Shown: positions 45,811 through 58,455 of the stretch, one piece after another
Position numbering within the stretch: the stretch's first letter is position 1
Layout of the letters: each line of letters starts with the position of its first letter
Assembly (NCBI GenBank): GCA_030280995.1
Contig: JASXTE010000017.1
Coordinates: 5,228,501 to 5,292,500 of the forward strand
Length of the DNA stretch: 64,000 nucleotides
Direction: 5' to 3'
Source: Hemileia vastatrix
Lineage: Eukaryota > Basidiomycota > Pucciniomycetes > Pucciniales > Zaghouaniaceae
Notes under the pieces: model-generated
What the model was told of the DNA's origin: nothing
Database searches by the model: none
What the model saw: the letters and a program-made list of their open reading frames with translations, nothing else
Position numbers and translations under genes: made by a program

Positions 45811-48800
45811 ATGTCCAGTAGTTTGGCTAACAGCATGGATAACTTACATGTGGATGAAATTGAAGTGGATGTTGACACTGAATCTGTAGTTTCTTCTAAA
45901 TTAACTTACAAAAATTATTCAGCTGACAAAAACCCTTCAGGACATCAAAATGGCAGGAAAAGTGGCAAACCCCCCTCACCAAAAACCTCTGAAAGAAGAA
46001 AAACCTCTAATAAATCAGGAAAATCCACTAAAGTGTATAAAAATAAAAAAGATACCTCTGACTCAAAAAGTAAACAACCTTTCCAGTCACATAAAAAAAC
46101 TGAAGGAAGAAAGTATGAAGTACAAGGCAAGAGTAGACACACTCTGACAACCGATGCAGGAGTTATTAAATCCTAAACAGGCTAAACATCCTCCTTTCCT
46201 ATCCTCTCAGCCTCAGCCTCAACCTCAGCCCCATCAGGCACCCAGCTCCTTCACTCAAAATCAAAACACTCTGAAGGTGGAGCAGTGGAAATGGGATTAC
46301 TTGATGAACCATTACCAACAGAATGTTCAGCAACCAAAAGCTCAACACCCTGGCCCATCCAGGACACCAACCTACCATCTATCTCCTCAGCCCCATCCTT
46401 ATCAGGGAGGCAGAAGAAAGAAGGCACATGGGAAGTTTTCTCCCTTGCCATGGTAAGTAATTTGTTTGATAAACATGTCGTTATGTATAATAACAAATCT
46501 TCTTTCACAGGTAATATTGTGGATCCTGTTTAAATAACAGTTAAACCCTTTAAAAGACAACTTCCTTTTATGAGTAGCCCCAATTATGTAATTAGCAAAT
46601 TGTCTTTTGATAAACCTTTACATTTGACTTCTACTTCTTTAATTAATCCTTATCTTGAAATTAAGAATGATTCTGTTTCCCCTGAAGTCTATACTTTAAT
46701 TAAGAAAACTTCTGAAGAAATATTGAAAGATACACTTGATTTTAATGTTGTAAAAGACAAAAATTTGAGAGATGTGTTAATAAATGAGAGTGATAGATTA
46801 AATAATTTGCACTTGCATTTTTAAGTGAGTTCTTCTTTACAAGATACAGCTTATTTTAAAAACAAAGAAATCTTGTATATTGTTCTTAGCCAACAAAAAC
46901 AAATAAGGAGTGAACATAGAGCTATCTCAGATAAGAATATCAGTCTGCATAAAACCTTGAGTGAATTGAAACCCCTTATTGAGGAAAATTATTCATTAAA
47001 AGGTGAAATTAAATCTCTACACAATGAGTTGAAAAAGCTAAAAAATGATTTCCATGCACTAAGTACCAAACACACAGTTTTTGAGGACAGAAATGTTTTT
47101 TCCCTTGCAAAAATGAATGACCAGATGTCTGAAATTCCAAGGATTAGAAACTATGTGTCTGACCTGCAGGAAAAATTTTCAGCCTTAACCATCAATCATT
47201 ATGGTGTGGATGATGGTGCTGCCAATAAGCTGCATAAGAATAAGAGAAAGGAACCTGAACAGAGAAACTCTTTTCTTCCCTATATTTCAGCCAGTAAACA
47301 AACTGAAAATGAGTCTGTAAAATCTTTTGCTACTAGAAAAAAATCTTGTAATAGTCATGTACCGGTTGTTTCTGTACATAATGAGATTTCTGATCACCTG
47401 GCTACACTTCAAGAATTATTAATGTTAAATAATTCAAACCAAAAGATGGACCATCCCAGTAGCCAGAAAAATTGGCCTAAACTGGATCAATATCCCAATT
47501 TTGATGGTGACTCTTCATCTGACTGGAAACACTTTGCTCAGAGAATTGATAATCTGAAAAACTCTTATAATATGCCAGATGAAGAAATTTTCTCTAAGTT
47601 AATTTCTTTATTTTCCAATGTAGCTTTAATGTGGTATGAATCTGTCTTACTGGAAAATCAACATTATACTTGGAAAGTGTGGAAAACCTTGATTGAAAAT
47701 CAATTTGGTGGTTCCAAATTCAGGCTTTCCAAGAAGAGATTGTATGAGAATGCTAAATATGTGTCCTCCTCTCCTGAAAAACTATTGTTTTCCTTATGAA
47801 AATTACAAAAATTCTTAGAGCCATGGATCCTAAAATGGATTATGATTTTTGGAAAGATAAAATTCTCTATAAATTACCAAATTCTCTGAGATATTTAATT
47901 GTGGCAAGGACTGAACATGTAAGATATATTTCTTCCTTTATTAATATCTGTAATGAAGTCCTACTAAATCATAGATATGAACCAAGGAGTCATCCAGTTA
48001 AATCTTATCATGAGCAACAAAAGCCCTCCACAAAACTTCCAGAAAAACCTGGTAGACCCTCTTCCCCAGTTGCTCCAAAGAAGTATGCAACTAATACTTG
48101 TTTTAAATGTAACAAACCATGGAAAAAAGGACATATTTGTGACAAGATAATTCATCTTGTTGAACAAAATGAGGAATCTGAAAATACTCAAGCTGATCTT
48201 TGATGATTCCTCCAGTGACTGTAATAGCAATATCTCTTATGACCATGAGTCTTCTCAGTAAGGTCTGGTTTTAGAAAAGGATATCCAATATTTAGATAAT
48301 TTGTCTGATAATTGTGATATTGACTTTTCTTCTGTAGAAAACGCTGAAGTAATTAGAGATATTACTGGCAGTTCCATTTTAATATCACCTTTGAGAGCAC
48401 CAGATATCATTAATGGTAAAAATATTGAGGTTATTCTTGACTCTGGCGCTGGAGTAAGTGTAGTGTCTGAAAAAGCACTTGCTTCTGTAGATGAGGATGA
48501 TCAATGCAAATTATTACCTATAACATCTAAAAAATGGAAAGGTTATGGTTCTGTTTTATGTCCCATTGGAAAATACAAAACCACTGTATTCTTCAAATAT
48601 AATAGTGTTTTTGTCAGAGCTATTTGTGAATTTGTTTTGATGAAAAATGACAATTTAAGCAATTGGTTTTTCATGGGAAATGACATTTTAACCATGTTTG
48701 GCATTAAATTGGATCCTGCAAACAATTGTTTTACTTTGGGAATGAATGGGAAAAGAAAATTTCAAATTTCATCTTCTAAAAAGCATTCTGCACCCTTTTT

Positions 48801-51800
48801 AAAATCTTGTCATTTTTTGATCCAATTTAAACATAGAAAGACAGAGGAAATAAATTTATTATTGTCTGAAATTGAAACAGCTTCATTTGGTGATCAAATA
48901 ACTAATGACCAAAAAGATTCAATAGTAGCCTTATTTACATCTTTCCAAATGGCTTTTGCTCATGGGTCTTATGTGTTAGGCTTGGTTAAAGATGAAATGA
49001 AAATTTCTCTATCCTGAAATTTGGATGAAATACCTCCTAGCCTAAAGAAAAAACCTTACCCTGCTTCTCCCACAAAGAGAAAAGATATAGAAGATAATAT
49101 CTCCACTTTATTGAGTATGAATATTATTGAAAAAGTAGATGTTGCACCAAAATATTGTGTCATCTCTCCAATTTTAATCTCTTATGAAAAAGATAAAGCT
49201 AGACTTTGTGGAGATTATAGAGCATCAAATACGTATACTGTGAATGATATTTACCCATTACCCAGAATTAGCTCTATACATGCTACCTTACAAGGTGCTG
49301 AATTCATAAGCTGTCTGGATGGTAATAAAGGTTATCATCAAATATCTGTTGAACATTCTTCCCAAAATTCTTTGCTAATTTCAACCCAAATAGGAATTCA
49401 TGAATATTTTAGGATTCCTTTTGGACCTAAAAATTCCCCTTCAGTATTCCAAAGAGTGATGGATAAGACATTTCATCAAGAAATAATTGAAGGTTGGTTA
49501 ATGGTTTATATTGATGACATCATAGTTTTTTCTAATACTTTTGATGAACATTTACAACACTTGAATAAAGTCTTCCAGAAAATGGATGAAATTAACATGA
49601 CTTTATCCTTAAAAAAGTGTAAATTTGGGTTTCAATCTTTAAAAGTCCTACGTCATGTTGTGTCTGGCTTACAGATCTGTGTAGACCATGGAAAAGTTGC
49701 TGCTATCCAAAATGTGTCAGCACCAACTTCTGTAAAAGAAATACAGAGTTTTTTGGGAATGTGTGGCTACTATAGACAATGCATAAAAAATTATCAAGTC
49801 ATAGCCTTACCACTTACCAAACTAACAAGAAAAGATGTAGCTTATATATGGAATGAAGACAGTCAAAGAGCTTTTGATATATTAAAAAGATTTTTAATGT
49901 CAGCTCCAATCCTTTCCCTTCCAGATTTTGATAAGCCTTTTGTTCTTTATACAGATGCAAGTTTTATTGGACTTGGAGCTGCTCTTTATCAAAAACAAAT
50001 TATTAATGAAAAAGTTTCAGAAGTAGTAATCTGTTATATTTCAAGAACCTTAAGAAAAAGTAAATTGAAATATGGTTCCACTAAATTAGAGTGCTTAGCA
50101 GTTATATGGGCTTTAGAAAATCTTCATTATTATTTAGATGATCAAAAGTTTGAATTAGTTACTGATTGCAGTGCTGTGAAATCCCTCTAAAACTTGAAAA
50201 CACCAAATAGACATATGTTTAGATGGAAACTAGCTGTTCAAGAATACAGAGGTAGAATGTCTATTATTCAAAGAGCTGTAAATTTTCATTCAAGTGTGGA
50301 TATGTTGTCAAGATTACCTCTTCCAAATGATTTTTGAAATCCAGCCTCTGTACCTGAAGATGATACAGTACATATACATGGTATATACATTATTGATATG
50401 GAAGAGGAACTGTTACAATTAATTCTAGATTCATATGATCAATATTTTTATTTGAATAAATTGGTTACTATCTTGAATGATACAAAGAATGCATCTACCC
50501 AAGCATTAATAAAAACTCTTCCTCCAAAGTACCAGAGTGCTTTGAATAAAGGAAAGTTTTCCATTGAAGATGTTTATATTTACTACAGGATAAAACTGAA
50601 CAATTTCATTGTTATTCCTCCTTCCATGAAATAAACCATCTTAAAACTTTGTCATGATGACATATTAGCAGGAAATTTTGATCTTAAGAAAACAATTATC
50701 AGAATTGAAAACACTGCTTGGTGGGCTAATATGTCTGAAGACACTAAATTATATGTTGAATCTTGTGATTCATGTCAAAAATCTAAAAGATTGGCAGATA
50801 AAAGAGCAGGATTGTTGCAAAATATTGAAGCACCTAATGCTCCTTGGAAAATCATTAACATAGATTTTGTCACTGGTCTTTCTGTAGCAGGTAAAGACAG
50901 TTATAAATCTTGTTGGGTAATAGTGGATAGATTCACCAAAATGTGCAAATTTATTCCCACCCACAAAGATGTATCCACAAAGGAATTAGCTTTCTTATGG
51001 TGGACTTACATGTTTAATATTGTTGGATTTCCAAAAGCCATTATCTCTGATAGAGATCCAAAATTTACATCTGAGTTTTGGACCTCTTTGATGGATATTT
51101 GTGGCTGTGAGTTAAAATTTTCTACAGATCACCATCCTCAGACTGATGGTCTAGCTTAAAAAATGATTCAAACTCTGGAAGATATGACTAGAAGGTATTG
51201 TGCCTTTGGATTAGAATATAAAGAGAATGACATATTTACTCATGAATGGGTCAATCTATTGCCTGGTTTTGAATTTGCATATAATAGCACTGTTTATTCT
51301 GTCACGGAGAAAAAGCCTTTTGAGCTTTGGTTAGGTTATGTCCTCAACACTCCTGCTGAAATTCTCAATAATAAATTACCCAAGTCGGAACTACATCCTG
51401 GTGTAAGATCTTTTATGAAAATGCAACAGCTATGCATAAAACATGCTCAAAGCTGTATGGATAAAGCATTTGAATATGAAAAGAAGAGATGGGATAAATC
51501 CCATAAAGAATACACATTTAACAAGGGTTATGAAGTGTTGATATCTACTGTCCATTTCAATCTACAAGGTAACAACAAATTAAAAGATCCTTTTGTGGGA
51601 CCGTTTGTTGTTAAAAGAATCGTTGGAGATAATGCAGTAGAAGTTGTATTGTATTGTCCACATGATATGAAACATCCTGTTTTTCACATTTCTTTACTTA
51701 AGCCTTATACTTCCAACTGTGACTTATTTCCCAAAAGAAGGGGAAGACCTAAGAAAAACCCTCAGGAAGTCACAGAAACTGCAGAAATTGATAAAATTCT

Positions 51801-51948
51801 CAATGATATAATTACCGCTTCTGAAAGAGGTACTGAATATTTATTGAGATATAAAAACAAATCATCTGAACATGATTCATGGATACCTGGAAAGGAAATT
51901 TCAAATATTCCTACTCTGTTAAAGAAGTATAAAAAGAAAAAATCTTAG
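45811..51948 (+). pseudogene. B2 gag-pol polyprotein, nearly one frame
   Basis: ATG 45811 (MSSSLANSMDNLHVDEIE). One frame runs to the TAG at 51946-51948 apart from 47780-48203, where a 1-nt loss is later balanced by a 1-nt gain. Gag: DQYPNFDGDSSSDWKHFAQR, MWYESVLLENQHYTW; knuckle CFKCNKPWKKGHIC near 48104. Protease VILDSGAGVSVVS (about 48430). Reverse transcriptase 49130-49700: KYCVISPILISYEKDKA, CGDYRASNTYTVNDIYPLP, VYIDDIIVFS. RNase H LYTDASFIGLGAAL, LECLAVIWAL. Integrase 50640-51290: AGNFD (His lost), CDSCQKSK, NIDFVTGLS, ISDRDPKFTS, TDGLA-stop at 51157-51159. GPY/F FVGPFVVKRIVG; chromodomain IDKILNDIITASERGTEYLL, HDSWIPG. Stops at 49018, 50188, ~50336, 50632 and 51157, plus two in gag near 46180. 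Confidence 0.9.
46154..46456 (+). other. Second open frame in B2 gag region (Gln/Pro-rich)
   Basis: 100 codons: MQELLNPKQAKHPPF, QPQPQPQPHQAPSSF, VEQWKWDYLMNHYQQN, SRTPTYHLSPQPHPYQGG, ending PLPW-TAA. Here the main frame has two stops while this frame has none. An intron-like stretch follows (GTAAGT to TTTCACAG, 58 nt, about 46453-46510). Confidence 0.5.
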
Positions 51949-51983
51949 CATTTTTTTTTCTTGTTTTTTTTAGAGTGAGGGAG

Positions 51984-53280
51984 TGTCAGACAGGCTATAC
52001 CAGGAGCCCAGTAAATTTTATGTCAATTTACTGGAACTAAAAAAGGGTGTAAAAATATGCATGTTATGTATATAAATTAATATTGTATTGCATATTAAAA
52101 TTAGATAAGTATCTTATTAAATATAAGTAAAATAAGTATTATATTAATTTTATTATTATATAAATTATTTATACATTTAAATTAAGTATGATATATTTTA
52201 TATTCTATAGATTATGGCCCATTTTTATGTATTTAATAAATATAAATTAATAATTTATTAATTATAAACATATATTATAATTATAAGTGTAAAATTAACT
52301 TATAATGTAATTAAATTAATTAATTAAAGTTATATATTAAATAAAGCCATACATATCTTATTGCACAATAATATTGGGCGCTTTTTGACCCTTAATTGTG
52401 TCAGTAAAATTAGTAAATAAATTAAAACACTTATTTTATAAGATGGTATTGAAATTCTCACTTTAAATTAGAAATATCATTAAATTAATTATTTGTTTCA
52501 TTCAAACTAGTTATTGAATTAATTACATAGTTAAAAAAATTAATTAAATTTGCTTTATACTGGATTAAAGTGATTCCAATGATTTTCGCATGAAAATAAT
52601 TCTATTTGTTTTAATTAAACCCTTTACATCACACTGTAATATCTGTTTTGGGTTATTTTACTCACTGCTCTTATGTTTCAGACTTACTTAGTTACTGATT
52701 ATTTTAATTGATTGTTTTGGGAAGTTACGGTGGGAAAATTGGTTACTAACTCATGGGTTTAGTTTATTGTTTCATGTTTTTCTCTCAATATCAATGTTTT
52801 AGTTATATTCTTTTATATTCTTGTTTTACCTTATTACTATTTTGTAATTACTCATTTTTGGTGCTTAAGAGGATCCTTTGCCTATAAAAGGCTTTGGATA
52901 ATCCCCTGTAGCCGCACCACTTATTATACACTCACCATTTAAACATATTTTTTAATATAATACATTTATTATTATTTTTATTAGTACTAAAATTCTAATC
53001 TAAATTCTATATAGATATCTAAGGTTTCAATAAGTCTATTAATAATAACAGTGTTTTCTGCACAGAGATAGTAATACTTATTTTAAATAAATATATTATA
53101 ATTTAATAAGACTCACTGTTGTGTCAAATCCCAAGAAATTCTTGTTGCCTTATTTTTTCTAAAATAATTATATTAATTTATTAATTCATTTCTCTACCTT
53201 CTAAACTTTTTCCTATTTTTCCTCCTCCTCCTCTCTGTTCTCTCTATCTTCTTTTCCTTCTTCTAGATGACCGGCTTACA
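51984..53280 (+). repeat. Family-B LTR c
   Basis: 1297 bp, TGTCAGACAGGCTATACCAG to GACCGGCTTACA. TATA-like CCTATAAAAGGC at 52881-52892, the best preserved of the set, after GAGGATCCTTTG. It is the 3' LTR of B2. The following GGTAA does not match CACCC before LTR a. Confidence 0.9.
52881..52892 (+). promoter_or_regulatory. TATA-like box of family-B LTR
   Basis: CCTATAAAAGGC, found at the same place in LTR a (one base longer), d and e (mutated in b). The position about 390 bp before the LTR end fits a U3/R boundary. Confidence 0.55.
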
Positions 53281-53287
53281 GGTAAGG

Positions 53288-54531
53288 TACTGAGATTTGA
53301 ATAGCTTGGATTAGTCAATTTATTAAAATATTTTTGTGGTCCATTATGAATTAGAATTTTCCATGATCCAATAAATTAATGAAATAATTTTTAATATCAA
53401 GCTCAGTAATTTAATCTAAAACATTATAATGTTGAAAGCTTTCAACTGGTAAAAAATAGTATAATTATTAGATTAATAATAAAAAGAGTTTTTATTGTAA
53501 TTGATTGATTATATAAAGTATTTTTTTTTAAAGAATATATAATAATATGTAAAACCCTCCTCTTTGTATACCCTTAAATCTCTGGTATTCACACCATGAT
53601 CCCCAGACCCCTAAGTTGCTATCCCTGGCCATTACATTACTTAGAGGGTGCTCATCTCCTGATCACCTCTACTTCAAGAATTTTCACAGGTCTGGAGTCC
53701 AAATTATATTTCACTAACAGATAAAGAACCCAATAAAAAGACAAAATATTCCAACATAGAAGGATGATCCACAAAAATGAAAAAATAATACCTAACCAAT
53801 GTATATGCATGCCAATCATTAAATGAACCAATTAAAGAAAGAAAGAAAGGAAACAATTAAGAAAAGTAAGAAAGGATATAATGAAAAATTTAAGAGAGGA
53901 TTCAATTTAAATAAATCATTAAAGAGGTAAAACAGTGGAAATTAAAACACCAAAGATAAAATAATTCCCACTGAACTTCCCACTCCAAAATAACCAATAT
54001 AGCCTTTTAAACAATTAATAACCCAAAAAGAGATGTGAGCTGTGGGGTAGGTATATGGATCTTCTTGGAAAAAACTTTAAAGTGTGAATTATTGACTAAA
54101 TTAGTGCATTCAGGAAATTTTATGAAAGATTATTAATCCTGAAAATTGATCTTGAGGTTAATGCATTAGCTAGTGCATATAATGAAGTTAATGCATGTAT
54201 TATACAATTATGACACTAAATAAGCACTTCCCACTTATTTTAGAGTGATTACACATTAAGTGCATATACTCTAGTTAGTAATTAAGCATAAAATTACTTA
54301 GTTTATTCAACACAGATATGCACATGTGTTTGATTCAGGCAGCATAAGGCCAATACACATAATTTTGTTTTGGTATAAAAAATTCATTTTCAAAAGTCTT
54401 ATTTTACAGCCATAAATTTTGCAAATAAATTTCAATATAAAGGGGAAATTAATCATTCTAAGGACATTTGTTAAATATTTAAGTTTATAGCACATACATA
54501 CAGCTTTTATCATATTTAAAGTGTATTTATT
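53288..54531 (-). repeat. Type-D LTR-like relic, left part
   Basis: Aligns with 29240-30400, e.g. ACACTAAATAAGC and TATTTTAGAGTG near 54220 against 30080, and the AGGCAGYATRTGGCC region. It continues at 58209-58455 after Element A and M3, so those elements inserted into it. It begins within a few bases of the LTR c end. Confidence 0.65.
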
Positions 54532-55487
54532 AGGGGGTATCAAATTTAACCAAATAAACCAGAAAAATATGCCACAAATTAGGTACCAGACCCACCATCA
54601 AAAAAGAAATACACCTTCACTTGAAAGGTGTTTTTTAACAGTCTATTTTTCCCCAAATTCCTCTTCTTTTATGTCAAAAAAGTAATTGAAATACTTCCCT
54701 TCTTCATCATGATTAGTAAGCACTAGGTACAAAAACTCCAACACCTATATTTTTTCACAAATTCCTTAAAAAATTGTTTATATTAGTGAGGTAGGTGACT
54801 TAATATCACTTATTTAATACCTTAATTATACACTTACTCTTAATCTTCATCAGGCTTTAATCAGCCCATGATCAACTTGAGATCACTGCTACAGATTTAG
54901 CTCTTGATATAATAGTTAATTCTGATACCAATTCTAACTCTGAATTACCCCCACCTTAGAATCTAGCAGTGCTTCATCATCTCAAACCAGTGCTATGAAT
55001 GCTTAATTACAAAAATCATCTTTTCTCATGTTGAAGGCCTAGATCAACTAATTTACAATTTTGTGAAATAAAATTCCCCAGTTCCCCAGTTTCATTTGCT
55101 TTGTTTCAGCTCCCAGATTTGAAATCACATATCATTTGAGATCACATAAAATTTCCATTACTCAGTCTCACTAAGATATCTCATCTTCTCTTCATCTCTC
55201 ATTTCCATCACTAACTGTTGGTTTTTATACTTATCACTTCACAGCTCTTAATGTAAGTCACTTTTTCATTTTTTTAAATTTAATTGCTGATTGAAATGTC
55301 TTTTCTTTTTCTCTCTTTTTTTTGTTCTTTTTTTACCACCTTTTTTGATTTGAAAACAGATTTATCTGTTCTTTTTCTTATTTTCCTGGTTCACCATCTT
55401 TTTTATTCTTGATTTATTGACTTTTTAGAGTTTTTTTAGTCATTCACTACGCAATATAGGGGGAGGAATTGCTAGCAAGTCCTCAAC

Positions 55488-55545
55488 CTGAACTCAGATG
55501 GAACTCAGGTGGAACTCAGACTGAACTCTAATTGAACACCCACCT
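55488..55545. repeat. Short GAACTCAG repeat
   Basis: Four or five variants of TGGAACTCAGR in tandem (period about 13 bp), an isolated GC-richer patch within Element A. Confidence 0.6.
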
Positions 55546-56937
55546 AAAACTATTCTGCTGAGTGGTGTTCATCCCTGATTGTATGGTTCCTTTATCAATA
55601 GCTCAATGTGTGTTCAATCTGTGGTGAGTTTGTGTCCAAGGTTGCAGACTGGATAGCAAGTCTGCTCTCCATATTGTGTGGTGATTTTTAAATTATTTCT
55701 CTTTTTTTGGCTAAATTGCTTCAGAATCATTCAGAAACTATTTGGAAAAAATTTAAGAGCATATACACTATTTTTAGGTGTTTTTGGGAAATATTTGGCC
55801 TTTTATTCTAGTAAAACAATATGGAAATTGTTTCTGAGCATTTCCCAGGGATTTTTAGGCCTTTTGCTTTGGCTATCTTCAGTCCTTTTTCACTAAAACC
55901 ATTGGGAAAAATTTTAAAGGACTTTTGAAAAGATTTTCAGGTGTTTTGTGGTTCTATTATTTTGTTTTTTGGGAAAATATTTTGTCACATTTTGCCTCTT
56001 TTCTAAGAACCTTTGGAAAAAGTTTATGACATATGTTTGTGAGCTTCTGAAGTAATTCTTTTTGAATCTTTTTGCCACATTTCTGGGAACTTTTTGGGAC
56101 TTATTTAGAGACTTATGGATAATTTATTCGGGACTTTTTACAAGTCTTCTAGAAAACTTTTTTATTTTTTTGGGACTTCTTGAGCTATTTCAGGTATTTT
56201 TTATCCAATTTATCATTATTTTCTTCTTGATTGATTTTATTTTCATTTTTTAGATAAAAATGACCAAAAAATAAAGTTAGTCAACTAGATTCATAAAGTA
56301 ATTAACAAAGGTAATGTAAAAAATAAAACATTAGGCAGAAAAAAAAAGATTGTGTCTAATATAGTTTTTCAAGCTTTATTTTTTCATGAATCAAAACTTA
56401 ACAAGTCATATATGATACTCTACTTACCTAAAACAATGAGAAATCAGGACATCTGTTCTATAATGGTAATAGTGGGGATATTTTCTTACCTTATGAGTCT
56501 CATGTATACACATGTGCTCGATATCATTGACTTTGGTCACAGATAATTTCCCTTCAAATTTTGCTTGAACTTTTATTATTATAAGTTTTTTATTATCTTG
56601 CATGACTTCTTTACACTTTAATTTATGGAATGAAATTCACATTTGGTTATCTAGGCTCCTAATTCAGTAAAACACAAGGCAAGGAATTTCTAAATTTTTA
56701 TCAAAATATTTTTAAACTTATAAAATATTGGTGATCCCCACCCCCTGCTATGGTAGATAGCATGGGAGGATATTTCCAAAATAATTTTCTTGAGAAAAAT
56801 CTTTTTTGACTCAGGAAATATTTGGTGAGCCTCACCCAGAAAAGAATTTTAGAACAAATGTAAGAAAGTGATAAATAAAAGACAAAAGACAAATTGATAA
56901 ACATAATTGATAAAAATACTGAAAGTATGATGAAGGG

Positions 56938-57715
56938 AGTAGGATCTAGATTAGTAGATATCAGAAGTTTAGTTAGACAAAACAATGTTGAACAGTTTTA
57001 ATCTTACACTTTCCTCTTTTTGAATTCAAACCTTATCACTTTCTAAATCTAAAAAATCTATTTTGATTTTCAAAGAAATTTCTTCCTTTGATTGTGAATG
57101 AAGGCACCAAATAGAAAAAGCCCTTCACTTGAGTCTTTTACTAGGAGGTTTGATTCTTTATCTTCTAATATTTTATTGTCAGTTACTTCCCTAAAATTTT
57201 CTTGATTAGATGAGACTTGATTCATATTAATACATGGTAAGAAGATAAGCAATACAAAAGAAGAAGTAATTACAGAAGTAGATTAAGCTTACTACCATTT
57301 TCTCATTAAGTTCAATATCAGAATATGCAGTTGGTTCTTCATACTCAGGAGTCAAGAAAATGATCTAAAGGAAACTCTTTTTTATTTTTATGAGATTTAG
57401 AAAGTTTTGAACCTTGATGATATTTATCATACCTTAGGTAAAAATGAAAATTTGAGTGGGTAAAAATTTGAGCAATAAAATTTGATATAAAAAGAAATAA
57501 AAAGTTATAGACTTATATTGGTGTGAAGGAGAAAAATCTGATTTGGAAAAGAACTGAGAGAGATGATTTTTGAGTTGGAATAAATTGGTTAGGATGGAAG
57601 GAAGGCTATTCTCAGTATACTGGAAGGAAGTGGGTATTTGTGGGCTGAATTTTGGATGAGAAACATGTAAAAGATTAGGATGTATTTTACCATATGTTTG
57701 AGACCCCAAGTACAA
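56938..57715 (-). pseudogene. Element A gene remnant, copy 1, unknown protein
   Basis: Minus-strand blocks alignable to copy 2 (63240-64000). Readable protein words: QGSKLSKSHKNKKEFPLDHF and, after a 2-nt loss relative to copy 2, EPTAYSDIELNEKM followed by a GTAGTAAG donor-like site. The next block (57252-57070) reads SSNQENFREVTDNKILEDKE, then NLLVKDSSEGLF. Amino acids match copy 2 better than the intervening intron-like DNA does, so this was coding. I do not recognise the family. Confidence 0.5.
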
Positions 57716-57769
57716 AATCAGTCATGTTTCATGGCATGTTTTTGTGGTGTTTTTCAAATGAAACACATT

Positions 57770-57966
57770 AGGTTTTATCAAAGTTAGAAATTTTTTATTA
57801 TTTTAAAGGGATCTCACAGCACAAGAAGAATGCCACAAACCTGTCATTGATTCTCAATAAAAAGGTGTTTTTAGGGCACAATATGGCATTTTTTAAAAAT
57901 AATCATTTTTAATTTGGTGTAAAAACATTTCTTTGAAATGAAAAATTTATAGCTTTGATACCCTCT
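57770..57966. mobile_element. MITE M2, 197 bp, inside Element A
   Basis: AGGTTTTATCAAAGTTAGAA to CTTTGATACCCTCT, flanked by ATT (57767-57769, 57967-57969). Element A copy 2 lacks it at the equivalent position (CACCTAGAGTGTTTC), an empty-site comparison. Same orientation as M3. Confidence 0.88.
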
Positions 57967-58006
57967 ATTAGGTGTGATTAGTAAGGTTTGATACCCTTTA
58001 TATATT

Positions 58007-58205
58007 AGGGGGTATCAAAGTTAGAAATTTGTAATAATTTAAAACATATTTTGCAACACCAATAAAAAACTGAAAACTTGACATTAATTCTCAGAAAAGA
58101 TGTATTTGTTAGCACTATATGGCACATTTTAGAAAATAATCATGGTTGATTTGGTGGGGAAACAAGGTATTCTGAAATGGAAGATTTCTAACTTTGATAC
58201 ACCCT
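58007..58205. mobile_element. MITE M3, 199 bp
   Basis: AGGGGGTATCAAAGTTAGAA to TTTCTAACTTTGATACACCCT, flanked by ATT (58004-58006, 58206-58208). It lies seven bases from the end of Element A. The interior matches inverted M1 and M2. Confidence 0.88.
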
Positions 58206-58208
58206 ATT

Positions 58209-58455
58209 ATTTCAAAATAATAATAATAAAAACACATTAAGACCACTTTATAAATTATGCAACCTTAATCTCAAAGCTCTTAAGTAAACCTTACAGAATT
58301 AAAACTTAATATTAAGTATATAAGACCTCTAAAAGGTGGTAATATGCATGTATAATAGGTATTTATTTGTATACTGTAGTATATGAAAAATTTTCCTTAT
58401 GTGTACTTACTGGTATGGTAAGGTAAACACTTACAGTCGCCTTGCTGTAAGCAGA
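58209..58455 (-). repeat. Type-D LTR-like relic, right part
   Basis: Matches 30400-30660 (AACTTAATATTAAGTA, ATATGCATGTATA). Homology fades near 58440, before the expected LTR end. Confidence 0.65.

Larger units (their letters stand above)
45147..51983 (+). mobile_element. B2: family-B chromovirus internal region
   Basis: 6837 bp between LTR b and LTR c. Primer-binding candidate TGGGGGCCTTTCC from 45149; polypurine tract AGAGTGAGGGAG at 51972-51983. It is the best preserved family-B copy. Confidence 0.9.
54532..57999 (-). mobile_element. Element A copy 1: TIR element with a decayed gene, ~3.3 kb net
   Basis: Left TIR AGGGGGTATCAAATTTAACC with ATT before it; right TIR AGGTTTGATACCCTTT ends at 57999 (degraded). 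The host relic continues beyond M3, which supports insertion. Minus orientation is set by alignment with copy 2 at 63137. M2 lies near its 5' end. The TIRs resemble those of Harbinger-1 and the MITEs, but no transposase is recognisable. The interior 54600-56650 holds AT-rich sequence with repeated TTTTTGGGA(A)A words and no convincing gene. Confidence 0.7.

Noticed and set aside
55678..56253. Hydrophobic plus-strand frames in Element A that look like membrane proteins
   Set aside because: Phe/Leu richness comes from T-rich DNA; there is no supporting start context, and copy 2 of this region is outside the window.
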